From Acinetobacter parvus DSM 16617 = CIP 108168 (GTDB lineage Bacteria; Pseudomonadota; Gammaproteobacteria; Pseudomonadales; Moraxellaceae), in NCBI RefSeq assembly GCF_000368025.1, contig NZ_KB849212.1, forward strand, positions 3,691 to 67,690: a stretch of DNA of 64,000 bases, written 5' to 3'. A model generated the notes under the pieces. The model was not told the DNA's origin and searched no databases. It saw only the letters and a program-made list of their open reading frames with translations. Shown in pieces: positions 15,014 through 23,733 of this stretch; positions within the stretch are counted from its first letter, which is position 1, and each line of letters begins with the position of its first letter. A program made the translations under genes and the position numbers.

Positions 15014-15343
15014 TTAGAATAAACCAGATAAACCTGGTGGCAAGCCCATACCTGAGTTGGCACCTTGAAGCTTTTCTTCAGAAATGACTTCGGCCTGACG
15101 TACCGCATCATTGATTGCAGCAGCGATCAAGTCTTCGATCATGTCCGCTTCGTCCTGTAACAGCTCTGGACTAATTTCGATACGCTTTACAACATTGCGG
15201 CAGGTCATGGTCACTTTAACCAAACCACCGCCCGCCTCAGCGTGAACTTCGGTTTTTGCAAGCTCTTCTTTGGCTTTCTTAATATTGGATTCCATATCCT
15301 TTTGCATGCGCTGGGCTTGCTGCATGAGCATATTAATATTCAT
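15014..15343 (-). CDS. ybaB: YbaB/EbfC nucleoid-associated protein
   Basis: 109 residues. An N-terminal helix (MNINMLMQQAQRMQKDM) and a long central strand region (GGLVKVTMTCRNVVKRIEI) lead to AAINDAVRQAEVISEE and a Gly/Pro-rich tail (GMGLPPGLSGLF), all typical of the family. These dimeric DNA-binding proteins are commonly encoded just before recR, as here. Confidence 0.95.
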   Translation of the reverse strand: MNINMLMQQAQRMQKDMESNIKKAKEELAKTEVHAEAGGGLVKVTMTCRNVVKRIEISPELLQDEADMIEDLIAAAINDAVRQAEVISEEKLQGANSGMGLPPGLSGLF

Positions 15344-15354
15344 AAGTCTCTCTC

Positions 15355-16542
15355 TTAAATCAAATCTAAACCGCGTGATAAGTCACGAATAATATCATTA
15401 ATATCTTCCAAGCCAACAGATACACGGATCAATCCTTCTTCAATCCCTGCGGCTTGTTTGGCTTCGGCAGACATTCTACCATGCGAGGTGGTTGCTGGAT
15501 GGGTAATTGTTGATTTTACATCGCCCAGATTACTGGTAATCGATAGGAAACGCGTGTTGTCAATCACCGCCCATGCGCCTTGACGCTCACCTCTTACAAC
15601 AAATGAAACCACACCACCAAAACCTTTTTGCTGTTTTTTAGCAAGCTCGTGCCCAGGATGGTCAGGCAAACCTGCGTAATACACTTTTTCAACCTTGTCA
15701 TGTTGATGCAACCATTCAGCCAGTTTTTGTGCATTTTCACAGTGCGCTTTCATACGGATACTGAGCGTTTCCAAGCCTTTTAGGAAAATCCATGCATTGA
15801 ATGGACTCATTGAATTACCAAGGGTACGCACAACGCCGTTAATTTCTTCAACCAAATCGTTCTTACCAACAACTGCACCACCTAAAGCCCGTCCCTGACC
15901 ATCAATATATTTAGTTGCTGAATAAAGAACCAAATCGGCACCAAACTTAATCGGCTGCTGTAACACAGGTGTACAGAAACAGTTATCCACTGCAAATAAA
16001 GCACCATGCGCGTGGGCAATATTTGCAATTGCCTGCATATCGCCCACCTGTGCCAAAGGATTCGAGGGTGTTTCAATAAAGAGAATACGTGTATTTGGAC
16101 GAATTGCCTGTTTCCAGCCTTCAAGATCATCTAAATCAACAAAAGTCACTTCAACAGCAAATTTTGCAACGTACTTTTCAAATAAGGCAATGATTGAACC
16201 AAAAACGGCGCGTGAACAAATCACATGATCGCCCGCTTTTAAATACGCCATACACATGGCATGTACTGCTGCCATCCCTGAACTGGTTGCTACCGCACGC
16301 TCTGCGCCATCCAGAACAGCTAAACGTTTTTCAAAGGCTTGCACTGTTGGGTTGGTATAGCGTGAATAGGTATTACCTACGATTTGCCCAGAAAATTTTG
16401 CGGCAGCATCAGCTGCACTTTCGCAAACAAAAGAAGATGTTAAAAAGATAGGTTCACTATGTTCGCCCTCAAAGGTGCGATCATGCCCTGTGCGAATTGC
16501 CAGAGTGTCGAGTTGATATTCTAAATCATCGCTTGGATTCAT
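15355..16542 (-). CDS. metZ: O-succinylhomoserine sulfhydrylase
   Basis: 395 residues from the ATG at 16542; an upstream in-frame TTG at 16614 adds 24 residues of unlikely sequence. A PLP-dependent Cys/Met-metabolism enzyme with SGMAAVHAMCMAYLKAGDH, the PLP-lysine region YSATKYIDGQGR and SLGDVKSTITHPATTSH. It makes homocysteine from O-succinylhomoserine and sulfide. The MetZ assignment over MetB or MetY follows length and the usual Acinetobacter/Pseudomonas context, and is less certain than the enzyme class. Confidence 0.88.
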   Translation of the reverse strand: MNPSDDLEYQLDTLAIRTGHDRTFEGEHSEPIFLTSSFVCESAADAAAKFSGQIVGNTYSRYTNPTVQAFEKRLAVLDGAERAVATSSGMAAVHAMCMAYLKAGDHVICSRAVFGSIIALFEKYVAKFAVEVTFVDLDDLEGWKQAIRPNTRILFIETPSNPLAQVGDMQAIANIAHAHGALFAVDNCFCTPVLQQPIKFGADLVLYSATKYIDGQGRALGGAVVGKNDLVEEINGVVRTLGNSMSPFNAWIFLKGLETLSIRMKAHCENAQKLAEWLHQHDKVEKVYYAGLPDHPGHELAKKQQKGFGGVVSFVVRGERQGAWAVIDNTRFLSITSNLGDVKSTITHPATTSHGRMSAEAKQAAGIEEGLIRVSVGLEDINDIIRDLSRGLDLI

Positions 16543-16659
16543 GGTTTTGTATGCCTTATGATCATCATGCTTCAATATGCCAACATTTTGAGCGTCCAGG
16601 GTATTTAAGGTCAAGGCGTAAGATGAAATTATCGCTTAGACTTCGTGCAATCTTGACTC

Positions 16660-17763
16660 ATGATGAGACTTTCAAAGATGAAATCGCTTATGGATCAACA
16701 AAAAATAAACTTTAAACATTTAGCCATGCGTGTATTTGACACAGATCGGCTGGTGCTGTCTCAATCAACCGCCTATCAAGTGATTGCCGAGTTTAAACAA
16801 ACCCGTGTTCGTTTTTATGGCTCAGAAAACAAACGTTATAAAGAGCCACTGGTCTTTGTTGCGCCGCTTGCGATTAATATGGATATTTATGACCTATATC
16901 CCTATCGCTCTTTAGTCAAACATTTCCAGGACAGTGGTTTTGATGTGTACCTGATTGACTGGGGCAAACTCACTTATAAAAACTATCAGGTTAATTTCTT
17001 GTCATTTATTGATAAGTTTATTCCACGCTGTATTGAAGCCATCCAGAAACATTCTAAATCTGAAAAAATTTCTCTACATGGCTGGAGTATGGCTGGCATT
17101 TTTGTCACACTTTACACAGCCCGCCATCCATCCAATCCAGTTAAAAATTTGGTCGTACTCGGTAGCCCAATTGACAGTTATGCTTCAGGCTATATTGGCA
17201 AACTATACAAAACACTGGCATATATTACGACGCGTAACCCAACCATTAAAGATTATGCCTATAACCGTTTGCCAAAGCTGATGATTCATTCACCAGGCTT
17301 CCTAAACTCTTTAGGGTTTAAACTACTTGATCCAAAAGGCTGGATTGATGGCAATATCCAGTTACTCAAAAATCTGGATAATCTCAAGCTGGTTCAGGAA
17401 AATGCCACACTGAGCCATTTCCTGAATAACATGATTGACTATCCAGGTGGTATCAATCAGGACATGCTGTTTAATGTATGGCTACAAAATCCATTGAAGC
17501 ATGGCGCAATCAAACTCAAGAATGAGACGATTGAACTGAAGAACATCAATTGTTCTTTATTGGTAGGTGCTGGTAAAGGTGACCAACTGGTGACTTCCGA
17601 TGCCGCTTTTCCACTGACCCAGTTGACAAGCAGTCAGGATGTCACCTTTACTTTAATCCCTGGCGGACATTTAGGTTTAATGTCCAGTCAAAACAGTTCT
17701 ATTGAGTTCTGGCCAACACTGACCAACTGGTTGGCCGAACGATCAACTCCTATCAAAAGGTAA
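16660..17763 (+). CDS. PhaC-like alpha/beta hydrolase with serine nucleophile
   Basis: About 367 residues resembling polyhydroxyalkanoate synthases: PLVFVAPLAINMDIYDLYPYRSLVKHF, DVYLIDWGKLTY, and the nucleophile elbow HGWSMAG. True PhaC enzymes have a cysteine in this box (G-x-C-x-G); here it is serine, so a hydrolase or depolymerase-like role is more likely than polymer synthesis. The late GGHLGLM supplies a candidate catalytic His. ATGs at 16660, 16678 and 16690 compete as starts with no strong ribosome binding site. It is divergent from metZ and 3 bases before the next gene. Confidence 0.7.
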   Translation: MMRLSKMKSLMDQQKINFKHLAMRVFDTDRLVLSQSTAYQVIAEFKQTRVRFYGSENKRYKEPLVFVAPLAINMDIYDLYPYRSLVKHFQDSGFDVYLIDWGKLTYKNYQVNFLSFIDKFIPRCIEAIQKHSKSEKISLHGWSMAGIFVTLYTARHPSNPVKNLVVLGSPIDSYASGYIGKLYKTLAYITTRNPTIKDYAYNRLPKLMIHSPGFLNSLGFKLLDPKGWIDGNIQLLKNLDNLKLVQENATLSHFLNNMIDYPGGINQDMLFNVWLQNPLKHGAIKLKNETIELKNINCSLLVGAGKGDQLVTSDAAFPLTQLTSSQDVTFTLIPGGHLGLMSSQNSSIEFWPTLTNWLAERSTPIKR

Positions 17764-17766
17764 ACT

Positions 17767-18639
17767 ATGAGTCAATCTGTTGCATTTATCGGTTTAGGCG
17801 CTATGGGCTATCGTATGGCAGCCCATCTACCAAAGCATTTCGAGGAAGTTTATGTCTGGAATCGAAACTTTAGTAAAGCTCAACAACATGCAACAGAATA
17901 TGGAACTATAGCGGTTGAACTGGCTCAGGCAGTACAGGCAGATATTATCTTTTCATGCCTGCCAACAAGTGCAGATGTTGAAGCCTTGATTGATGGTGTG
18001 AATATTAAATCAGGTGCAATCTGGATTGACTGTACCAGTGGTGTGCCCGAGACAGCTCGCCGTCTGGCCGAAAAGCTAAAAGTACAGAACGTCGATTTTC
18101 TCGATGCACCTGTGAGTGGACAAACCATCGGTGCAGAAAATGCGACTTTAACCGTAATGGTAGGTGGCGATGTTAGTGCTTTTGAGCGTACTTATTCTGC
18201 GATGGCAGCCGTTGGAAAATTGATTCAGCATGTCGGTGATTCAGGTGCAGGCTTTGCAGTAAAAGCCATCAACAATATGTTGCTTGCCGTCAATTTATGG
18301 TCAGTTGCCGAGGGATTTACCACATTAAAGGCACATGGTGTCAATCTGGACGCGGCACTCAACTGTATTAATGCTTCCAGTGGCAAAAGTCTAGTCACTG
18401 AAAATATTTTTCCTCAACGCGTACTGAGTCGTGAGTTTCCCTGCACCTTTGCCTTGCCTTTATTGGCAAAAGATACAGGAATTGCGCTAGATTTAGTACA
18501 TAACGCGAAACTTCCAGCGCCTATACTTGCCCTGACCCAAAGCTTGATTCAGGCTGCAAGTTTAACTGCCGAAGCGAATAGTGATTTCTCCGCAGCAGTT
18601 AAACTGTATGAATCATGGAGTAAAATTACACTGGAATAG
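17767..18639 (+). CDS. NAD(P)-dependent beta-hydroxyacid dehydrogenase
   Basis: 290 residues of the 3-hydroxyisobutyrate/tartronate semialdehyde reductase family. The N-terminal Rossmann motif is GLGAMGYRMA (residues 9-18), the substrate-binding signature is DAPVSGQTIGAENATLTVMVGG, and the catalytic lysine lies in GAGFAVKAINNMLL. The exact substrate cannot be read from sequence. It follows the PhaC-like gene with AAGGT as ribosome binding site, suggesting co-transcription. Confidence 0.85.
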   Translation: MSQSVAFIGLGAMGYRMAAHLPKHFEEVYVWNRNFSKAQQHATEYGTIAVELAQAVQADIIFSCLPTSADVEALIDGVNIKSGAIWIDCTSGVPETARRLAEKLKVQNVDFLDAPVSGQTIGAENATLTVMVGGDVSAFERTYSAMAAVGKLIQHVGDSGAGFAVKAINNMLLAVNLWSVAEGFTTLKAHGVNLDAALNCINASSGKSLVTENIFPQRVLSREFPCTFALPLLAKDTGIALDLVHNAKLPAPILALTQSLIQAASLTAEANSDFSAAVKLYESWSKITLE

Positions 18640-18694
18640 AATTACCATTTAAAAACAATATTTTATATCTAATTAAGATACCAGTCTAAAAAAG

Positions 18695-18712
18695 CCCGCT
18701 TAATAAAGCGGG
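18695..18712. terminator. Terminator between convergent genes
   Basis: CCCGCTT, loop AATA, AAGCGGG, with an A-run on the left and TCTTGTTT on the right. It likely acts for both the dehydrogenase gene and the small acidic gene. Confidence 0.75.
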
Positions 18713-18718
18713 TCTTGT

Positions 18719-18919
18719 TTATTCCTCAATTTCTATTGGATCACCATCTTTTGGGCGAATATGCCGTTCACCATCATCGGCTGGGTCAACACTGGAACCA
18801 TCTTTGGTAATGCTGTTGTATAACTCATCCTCTTTCTTATCATCTATAAATTCCTCATCTTCAAAATCCAGAGGTTCATCATCATCTTGAAAATTTAAAG
18901 GCTTATTCTGATCTATCAT
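18719..18919 (-). CDS. Small, very acidic hypothetical protein
   Basis: 66 residues with a large excess of Asp and Glu (DDDEPLDFEDEEFIDDKKED) and no hydrophobic segment. AAGG lies about 12 bases before the ATG. No family recognised; the composition suggests a disordered cytoplasmic protein. Coding is supported by the ribosome binding site and clean termination at 18695-18712. Confidence 0.6.
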   Translation of the reverse strand: MIDQNKPLNFQDDDEPLDFEDEEFIDDKKEDELYNSITKDGSSVDPADDGERHIRPKDGDPIEIEE

Positions 18920-19007
18920 GTTGTTTTATTCCTTAATCAAGCTATGTCACTTCATGCTTAAATAATTGCCAGACAGATTCAACAGTGAACAGTCATCATT
19001 TTTGTAA

Positions 19008-19163
19008 TTATTTGAATGAGTCTATTAATAAATTAAGCAGTCTGGACGCTTCTTCCTCATTACTCTGGTTTACCACGTATGAACCATGACCGCTTGCTGC
19101 GGTAACTGTATCAATCGTTATCTTTACATTGCCATCTGGTGAAGTAAAAGTAGAAACCGCCAC
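19008..19163 (-). pseudogene. Possible small gene or gene remnant
   Basis: An open frame of about 51 codons ending in TAA at 19008-19010, with protein-like content (FTSPDGNVKITIDTVTAASG, then EEEASRLLNLLIDSFK). An in-frame stop lies upstream, and only GTG or ATT starts without a ribosome binding site are available. It reads like the C-terminal end of a longer protein. The rest of the 18920-19310 gap has no other gene apart from the promoter of the next one. Confidence 0.3.
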
Positions 19164-19310
19164 AATGTAAAGCTTATTAGATATTCAAATACACTATTGA
19201 ATTTTCATTAAAACGCCTTATATTAGTACTAACGTTGCGACCAAAGCATGTAGAATATTTCTATTCCACAAGACTTTTGGTTTATACCTTTTAAATTAGA
19301 GGATCACCTC

Positions 19311-19580
19311 ATGAAGAAGTTTACAGTTGCGGTTTTTGCTGGATTAATAACCCTTACAGGGTTTAGTGTTCAAGCCGCAGCCCCAGAACAAGACTGTAAA
19401 AAGTTGCAGGATGACTATAACCTCATTTATGCGTCTAAGGGTTTCTGTTTCAAGGATGCAGATGCTAAAGCCAAGTACGGCAATGAAAACTGCCATACCA
19501 CCAAACCAAAGTTTTCTGACAAAGAGCAACAACGTCTCGATGAGATTAAAGCTCGCCAAAAAGAGCTAGACTGTAAATAG
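19311..19580 (+). CDS. Small secreted YARHG-like protein
   Basis: 89 residues with a clear signal peptide (MKKFTVAVFAGLITLTGFSVQA, cleavage after AQA/A) and a mature part with four cysteines. The stretch NLIYASKGFCFKD resembles the YARHG domain, found in short bacterial extracellular proteins of unknown function. GAGGATCACC precedes the ATG. Probably periplasmic. Confidence 0.7.
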   Translation: MKKFTVAVFAGLITLTGFSVQAAAPEQDCKKLQDDYNLIYASKGFCFKDADAKAKYGNENCHTTKPKFSDKEQQRLDEIKARQKELDCK

Positions 19581-19601
19581 AAACTGATTATTAGATTTTG
19601 T

Positions 19602-19629
19602 CCTCTCCTTTTTATTTTTTTAGGAGAGG
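19602..19629. terminator. Hairpin between the YARHG-like gene and the HIT gene
   Basis: CCTCTCCT / AGGAGAGG, an 8 bp stem with a T-rich 12-base loop. It lacks a good T-run after the stem, so it may be a terminator or a leader structure of the next gene. Confidence 0.4.
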
Positions 19630-19661
19630 AAACTTGAATTATTTATATTAAGGGACTCATC

Positions 19662-20075
19662 ATGGCTTACGATGACCAAAATATTTTTGCCCGAATTCTT
19701 CGTGGCGAATTGCCTGCGATTAAAATTTATGAAGATGAACAGGTTCTTGCCTTTATGGATATCATGCCTCAGGCAGATGGTCATGCTTTGGTTATTCCCA
19801 AAACGCCAGCAGTGACATTGCTAGACCTGCCTGCCGATGCGGCTGCCTATACCATCCAGATCGTTCAAAAGATTGCCCGTGCGATTGAGTCTGCATTGGA
19901 TGTTAAGGGTATTGTACTGATGCAACTTTCTGGCGAAGCTGCGGGTCAAACTGTGCCGCATGTACACTTTCATTTGATTCCAGGCTCAATTCATCATCTA
20001 GGTCGTCATGCGGCTCAAATGGGTGATCAGGAGAAGATTAAGGCGCTTGCTGAAAAGATTAAGGCCGCCCTGTAA
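19662..20075 (+). CDS. HIT-family nucleotide hydrolase
   Basis: 137 residues with the histidine triad HVHFH preceded by GQTVP (residues about 102-111), and the N-terminal FARILRGELPAIKIYEDEQVLAFMDI pattern of Hint/HinT proteins. These cytoplasmic enzymes hydrolyse nucleoside phosphoramidates or related adenylates. Transcribed alone and closed by a strong terminator. Confidence 0.93.
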   Translation: MAYDDQNIFARILRGELPAIKIYEDEQVLAFMDIMPQADGHALVIPKTPAVTLLDLPADAAAYTIQIVQKIARAIESALDVKGIVLMQLSGEAAGQTVPHVHFHLIPGSIHHLGRHAAQMGDQEKIKALAEKIKAAL

Positions 20076-20091
20076 CTGATAATTTTTTCGT

Positions 20092-20121
20092 AAACGGAGT
20101 TGTTACTCCGTTTTTTTATTT
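20092..20121 (+). terminator. Rho-independent terminator after the HIT gene
   Basis: AAACGGAG, loop TTGTTA, CTCCGTTT and a T-run. Confidence 0.88.
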
Positions 20122-20328
20122 GATAACTATTTAATAATCAATAACAAATAGAATTATTACCAAATATAAACTGTCATCAAATTGTCATTTTCCTTTCACT
20201 TCTCTGTCACAAAGTTTACCGATACTGCATACAAGTCAGTGAGCTGTGTAACTTTTTGTACATAAGCAAGCTTATAACCGTAACTAAGGCAACTGCCATT
20301 TACAAAAAAGTGTTTTGGAGAAATCTCA

Positions 20329-21495
20329 ATGAAAAAATTGCTTCTTGCTGCTACTGTAGCAACTTTAGCCATGAATGCAGCGCAAGCAGCACCAACATTG
20401 TATGGTAAGCTCAATGTGACTTTGGATCAAATTGATAAAAATGGCTTTAAAGACGAAAGCGTAACTAAAGTAAATTCTAACGCTTCGCGTATTGGTGTAA
20501 AGGGTGAAGAGAAACTTACTGATAGTCTTTCAGCAGTTTACTTGGCTGAATGGCAAGTCAATACTGATGGCGACGGTACAGACTTAGGTATGCGTAACCG
20601 TTTTGTCGGTATTAAATCTAACGGCGTTGCAACATTAAAAGTTGGTCATTACGATTCTTACTTCAAAACTGCAGCTGGTAATAACCAAGATATTTTTAAC
20701 GATCACAATGAACTTGATATGACAGCAGTTTTAGCTGGTGAAGATCGCCTAAAGAATGTTATTGGTTTTGAAACTGATAAAAAATTACTGGGTGGCTTAG
20801 CTTTCAACATCATGTTCCAGCAAGGTGAAAATGCAGCAACATCTGCAACTGCAAAAACATCTACAACTTCAACAGCTGGCGTTACTAAAGAAACAACTGT
20901 AGTTACAAACTATGGTTTAAAAGATGCACGTGATGGTTTTGGTGATGGTGTTTCAGCATCTTTAACGTATGAAAATAAAGATGTCGGTTTAGCTGCGGCA
21001 GTTGCTGCAAACCGTGCTGTAGCAACTAAATTTAGTGCACATAACTTAACTGGCGTTTATGCTGATGCCGTTCGTGTTACAGGCTCTTTAGACTTTACCC
21101 CAATTGGTGTTGATGGTTTGGTATTTGGCGCATTATGGCAAACAGCTAAGCCTACAGATGATGTTGTGGCTGTCATCACAACGACTAAAGAAACTGGGAA
21201 ACCAGACACAGTCACTAATAATTCATTTAAAGGCTTAAAAGAAAATGCTTTTGGTGTAACGGCTGCGTATGCAATTCCATCAACACCTGTGAAGTTAAAA
21301 GCACAGTACATTTCTGCAACGACTGAATCAGACGGTCGTGATGATCGTAAACAAGATCTTTATGGTCTTGGTGCTGACTACCAAATCAACAAACAAGCTC
21401 GTTTCTACGGTATTGTTGCTCAGCAAAAACGTGACTGGTTAACTAAAGATGATAAGAAAACCAATATTGGTTTAGGTATGGAATATAACTTCTAA
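20329..21495 (+). CDS. Outer-membrane porin (Gram-negative trimeric type)
   Basis: 388 residues. The signal peptide MKKLLLAATVATLAMNAAQA is followed by APTLYGKLNVTLDQ, the first strand of general porins, then alternating amphipathic strands and the C-terminal aromatic anchor GLGMEYNF. Long Thr/Ala/Lys-rich insertions (near residues 170-190 and 285-300) should be extracellular loops. GGAG precedes the ATG by 8 bases. It should form a diffusion channel in the outer membrane; selectivity is unknown. Confidence 0.9.
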   Translation: MKKLLLAATVATLAMNAAQAAPTLYGKLNVTLDQIDKNGFKDESVTKVNSNASRIGVKGEEKLTDSLSAVYLAEWQVNTDGDGTDLGMRNRFVGIKSNGVATLKVGHYDSYFKTAAGNNQDIFNDHNELDMTAVLAGEDRLKNVIGFETDKKLLGGLAFNIMFQQGENAATSATAKTSTTSTAGVTKETTVVTNYGLKDARDGFGDGVSASLTYENKDVGLAAAVAANRAVATKFSAHNLTGVYADAVRVTGSLDFTPIGVDGLVFGALWQTAKPTDDVVAVITTTKETGKPDTVTNNSFKGLKENAFGVTAAYAIPSTPVKLKAQYISATTESDGRDDRKQDLYGLGADYQINKQARFYGIVAQQKRDWLTKDDKKTNIGLGMEYNF

Positions 21496-21520
21496 TTTGA
21501 AGTTCAGTTCTAAATAAAGA

Positions 21521-21547
21521 AACAAAAGGGCGATATGCCCTTTTGTT
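21521..21547. terminator. Bidirectional terminator between porin and YidB-like gene
   Basis: AACAAAAGGGC, loop GATAT, GCCCTTTTGTT, between two convergent genes. Confidence 0.9.
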
Positions 21548-21556
21548 TTATCCATT

Positions 21557-22177
21557 TTATTTCTTTAAGAAACCACTGAGCAAGTTTAAAACTTGTTGAA
21601 TATCATTGTTGGCTTCCTGTGGATTAGTGTTTCCACCTTGTGGAGTTAAGGAATCAATCACTTGGGGCAAGACTGAAGCAATTGCGCCATAAATTGCTGA
21701 CTTTGGTGTTTGGGTTTGCTGGGCAACCTGCTCCACATCCTGGTCATCGAATAGGCTTTGAATATTTTGTGCTGGAATATCCTGTGCATTTTGCTGGTGT
21801 GGATCGACCCAGCTTTGTACCTGATTTGCCAAACCTGCATTTTTCAGTTTATCCAATGCACCTTGCAAACCGCCCTGTTTTTGAATCCATGCAAGAATTA
21901 AAGGCAAAACGGCGATTAACAATGTTTGTGCTGTGTTACCACCTGCTGCATTACTTTGTGTTGAAGTATTACCAGCACCTAATTGACCCAGTACAGAACC
22001 CAAAATTCCGCCTAGACCACCTTGTTGCTGGTTTTGGGTATTTTGTTGCTGTTGTCCACCAAGCTGTCCCAATACCGAACCTAAAATTCCGCCTAAACCA
22101 CCACCCTGACCTGATTGCTGCTGACCGCCTAAAGCCTGTTTTGCTAAAATTTCAACAATGTTGGTTAAATCTGTCAT
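21557..22177 (-). CDS. YidB/DUF937-family protein
   Basis: 206 residues, rich in Gly and Gln, with a duplicated segment GGLGGILGSVLGQLG (about residues 26-40 and 53-67) separated by a Q-rich linker. A hydrophobic stretch (LLIAVLPLILAWIQKQGG) and the YidB-like GLANQVQSWV follow, where other members have an N in the loop. DUF937/YidB proteins are cytoplasmic or envelope-associated with no assigned reaction. Convergent with the porin. Confidence 0.8.
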   Translation of the reverse strand: MTDLTNIVEILAKQALGGQQQSGQGGGLGGILGSVLGQLGGQQQQNTQNQQQGGLGGILGSVLGQLGAGNTSTQSNAAGGNTAQTLLIAVLPLILAWIQKQGGLQGALDKLKNAGLANQVQSWVDPHQQNAQDIPAQNIQSLFDDQDVEQVAQQTQTPKSAIYGAIASVLPQVIDSLTPQGGNTNPQEANNDIQQVLNLLSGFLKK

Positions 22178-22342
22178 GACTTATATGTTCCTTTTGGAAT
22201 TATTTATCCAAAAGAATACGCTGCTTTGAATACACAAAACAAAATTGAATTGTTAAATTTTGCAAGAGCTTGCGATAAATCTCTATCCAATCTTGCCTAT
22301 TGAATGGTTGAAGTTCCACAGAAATTAAATCATTGCTGAGAT

Positions 22343-22804
22343 TTACCAGCGGAATTTATTCCAGTTTTCAGGATTGGCCCAGAACTTGGAGTTAAACCAG
22401 TCTGGTACATGCTTATAGGTCAAGATATTAAACTGCCATAAAGCAAAATTACTATCATGTGTGGTCTTGTCAATGAGCTGGGTAAAACCCAGTGAACGCA
22501 ATAACTTTTCATCATCCAGTTTACTGACCACAACAATTCGTTTTGCCATGAGGTCACGCAACTTCACCAATAACTGTGCCTTTTGCGTTTGATTGATGTC
22601 CTGCATTTCTTCAGTATCAAATAATACAAAACCTAAATCATAACGCTGTGTAAATGGCAGATTTAAAAAGTCAGTTACGTTAAAATAATGCCATTGAATT
22701 GAAGCATGATGGTCAATGTTTTGACCAATACACAGTGCGGTAGCAATGGGCTGTTCCTTAGATAAATCGTCTAGCATCGAAGTGATGACATTTTGTCCAG
22801 CCAT
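22343..22804 (-). CDS. DUF6231-type hypothetical protein
   Basis: 153 residues with no signal peptide. The layout (central FDTEEM, AKRIVVVSKLDDEKLLRSLGF, and the C-terminal WFNSKFWANPENWNKFRW) is like a degenerate Rossmann/methyltransferase-type fold without an obvious SAM-binding motif, and recalls the DUF6231 family of Acinetobacter and Pseudomonas. Divergent from the DUF2797 gene; their 5' ends nearly abut. Confidence 0.7.
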   Translation of the reverse strand: MAGQNVITSMLDDLSKEQPIATALCIGQNIDHHASIQWHYFNVTDFLNLPFTQRYDLGFVLFDTEEMQDINQTQKAQLLVKLRDLMAKRIVVVSKLDDEKLLRSLGFTQLIDKTTHDSNFALWQFNILTYKHVPDWFNSKFWANPENWNKFRW

Positions 22805-22834
22805 AAGCCACCTAAGTTGAAAAGAGAGAGGATG

Positions 22835-23704
22835 ATGGAACTACAAGGCATTTGCCATAAAATGCACGCAGCGCTCAAGACGCATAGTGTACCTGATCAG
22901 GCAATACACAAGGCAAATGTTGAATATAAATTTATACTGGATCGTTCAGAAATCGACCTACCCTTTGTCTTGGGGCAGGAGTTGGAGATTGAATGGACAG
23001 GTAATATTTTCTGTACCTCATGCGGTGCCAAAACCCCAAAGTCATATTCACAGGGTCATTGTTTTAAATGTTTTAAAACCAAGGCGGAATGTGATTTGTG
23101 TATTATGAAACCCGAAACCTGCCATTACCATCTGGATACATGCCGTGAAGATGAGTTTGCACATAGTGTCTGTTTCCAGCCGCATATTGTTTATTTGGCC
23201 AATTCCAGTGCTTTAAAAATCGGGATTACCCGTATTATGAACATGCCAACCCGTTGGCTGGACCAAGGCGCAACGCAGGCGCTTCCCATCCTGAAAGTAG
23301 GTTCACGCCGCTTATCTGGTCATCTGGAAACATTAATTGGTACTCAGATTGCCGATAAAACAGATTGGCGTAAATTACTCAAAGGTGAAGCTGAACCTTT
23401 AAACCTGATTGAACAACGCGATCAGATTCTTGAGGAATTTGCTCCTAAAATTCAAACAATTCGTGATGAATTTAGCCAAAACCTTGAGTTTGATGAAAAT
23501 CTGGAATTTTTGGAAAATGAATTGCCCAGAGAATTTATTTATCCAGTTGAGCAATATCCAGAAAAGATTAAATCGTTGAATCTGGACAAGACACCGAAAA
23601 TTCGTGGTGTCTTGCAGGGCATTAAAGGTCAGTATTTATTACTGGATATTGGGGTGATCAATATCCGTAAATATACGGGTTATGAATTAATCCTACGTGC
23701 ATAA
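22835..23704 (+). CDS. DUF2797 zinc-finger protein with GIY-YIG-like segment
   Basis: 289 residues. A cysteine-rich zinc-binding part (CTSCGAKTPKS, HCFKCF, CDLCIMKPETCHYH, DTCRED) is followed by VYLANSSALKIGITR, which resembles the GIY-YIG nuclease core, and a conserved RWLDQGATQALPI. DUF2797 proteins are conserved in gammaproteobacteria but uncharacterised. The ATG at 22835 follows AGAGAGG; an upstream TTG at 22793 would overlap the divergent gene. Closed by a terminator. Confidence 0.85.
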   Translation: MELQGICHKMHAALKTHSVPDQAIHKANVEYKFILDRSEIDLPFVLGQELEIEWTGNIFCTSCGAKTPKSYSQGHCFKCFKTKAECDLCIMKPETCHYHLDTCREDEFAHSVCFQPHIVYLANSSALKIGITRIMNMPTRWLDQGATQALPILKVGSRRLSGHLETLIGTQIADKTDWRKLLKGEAEPLNLIEQRDQILEEFAPKIQTIRDEFSQNLEFDENLEFLENELPREFIYPVEQYPEKIKSLNLDKTPKIRGVLQGIKGQYLLLDIGVINIRKYTGYELILRA

Positions 23705-23709
23705 ATAAA

Positions 23710-23731
23710 AAGGTGGCATTTAAGCCACCTT
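23710..23731. terminator. Bidirectional terminator between DUF2797 gene and lpxB
   Basis: AAGGTGGC, loop ATTTAA, GCCACCTT, with A-runs and T-runs on either side of two convergent genes. Confidence 0.88.
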
Positions 23732-23733
23732 TT

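Noticed and set aside
21920..22130. Duplicated stretches in the YidB-like gene as a mobile repeat
   Set aside because: They encode the repeated GGLGGILGSVLGQLG segment within one frame and are explained as an internal protein duplication.
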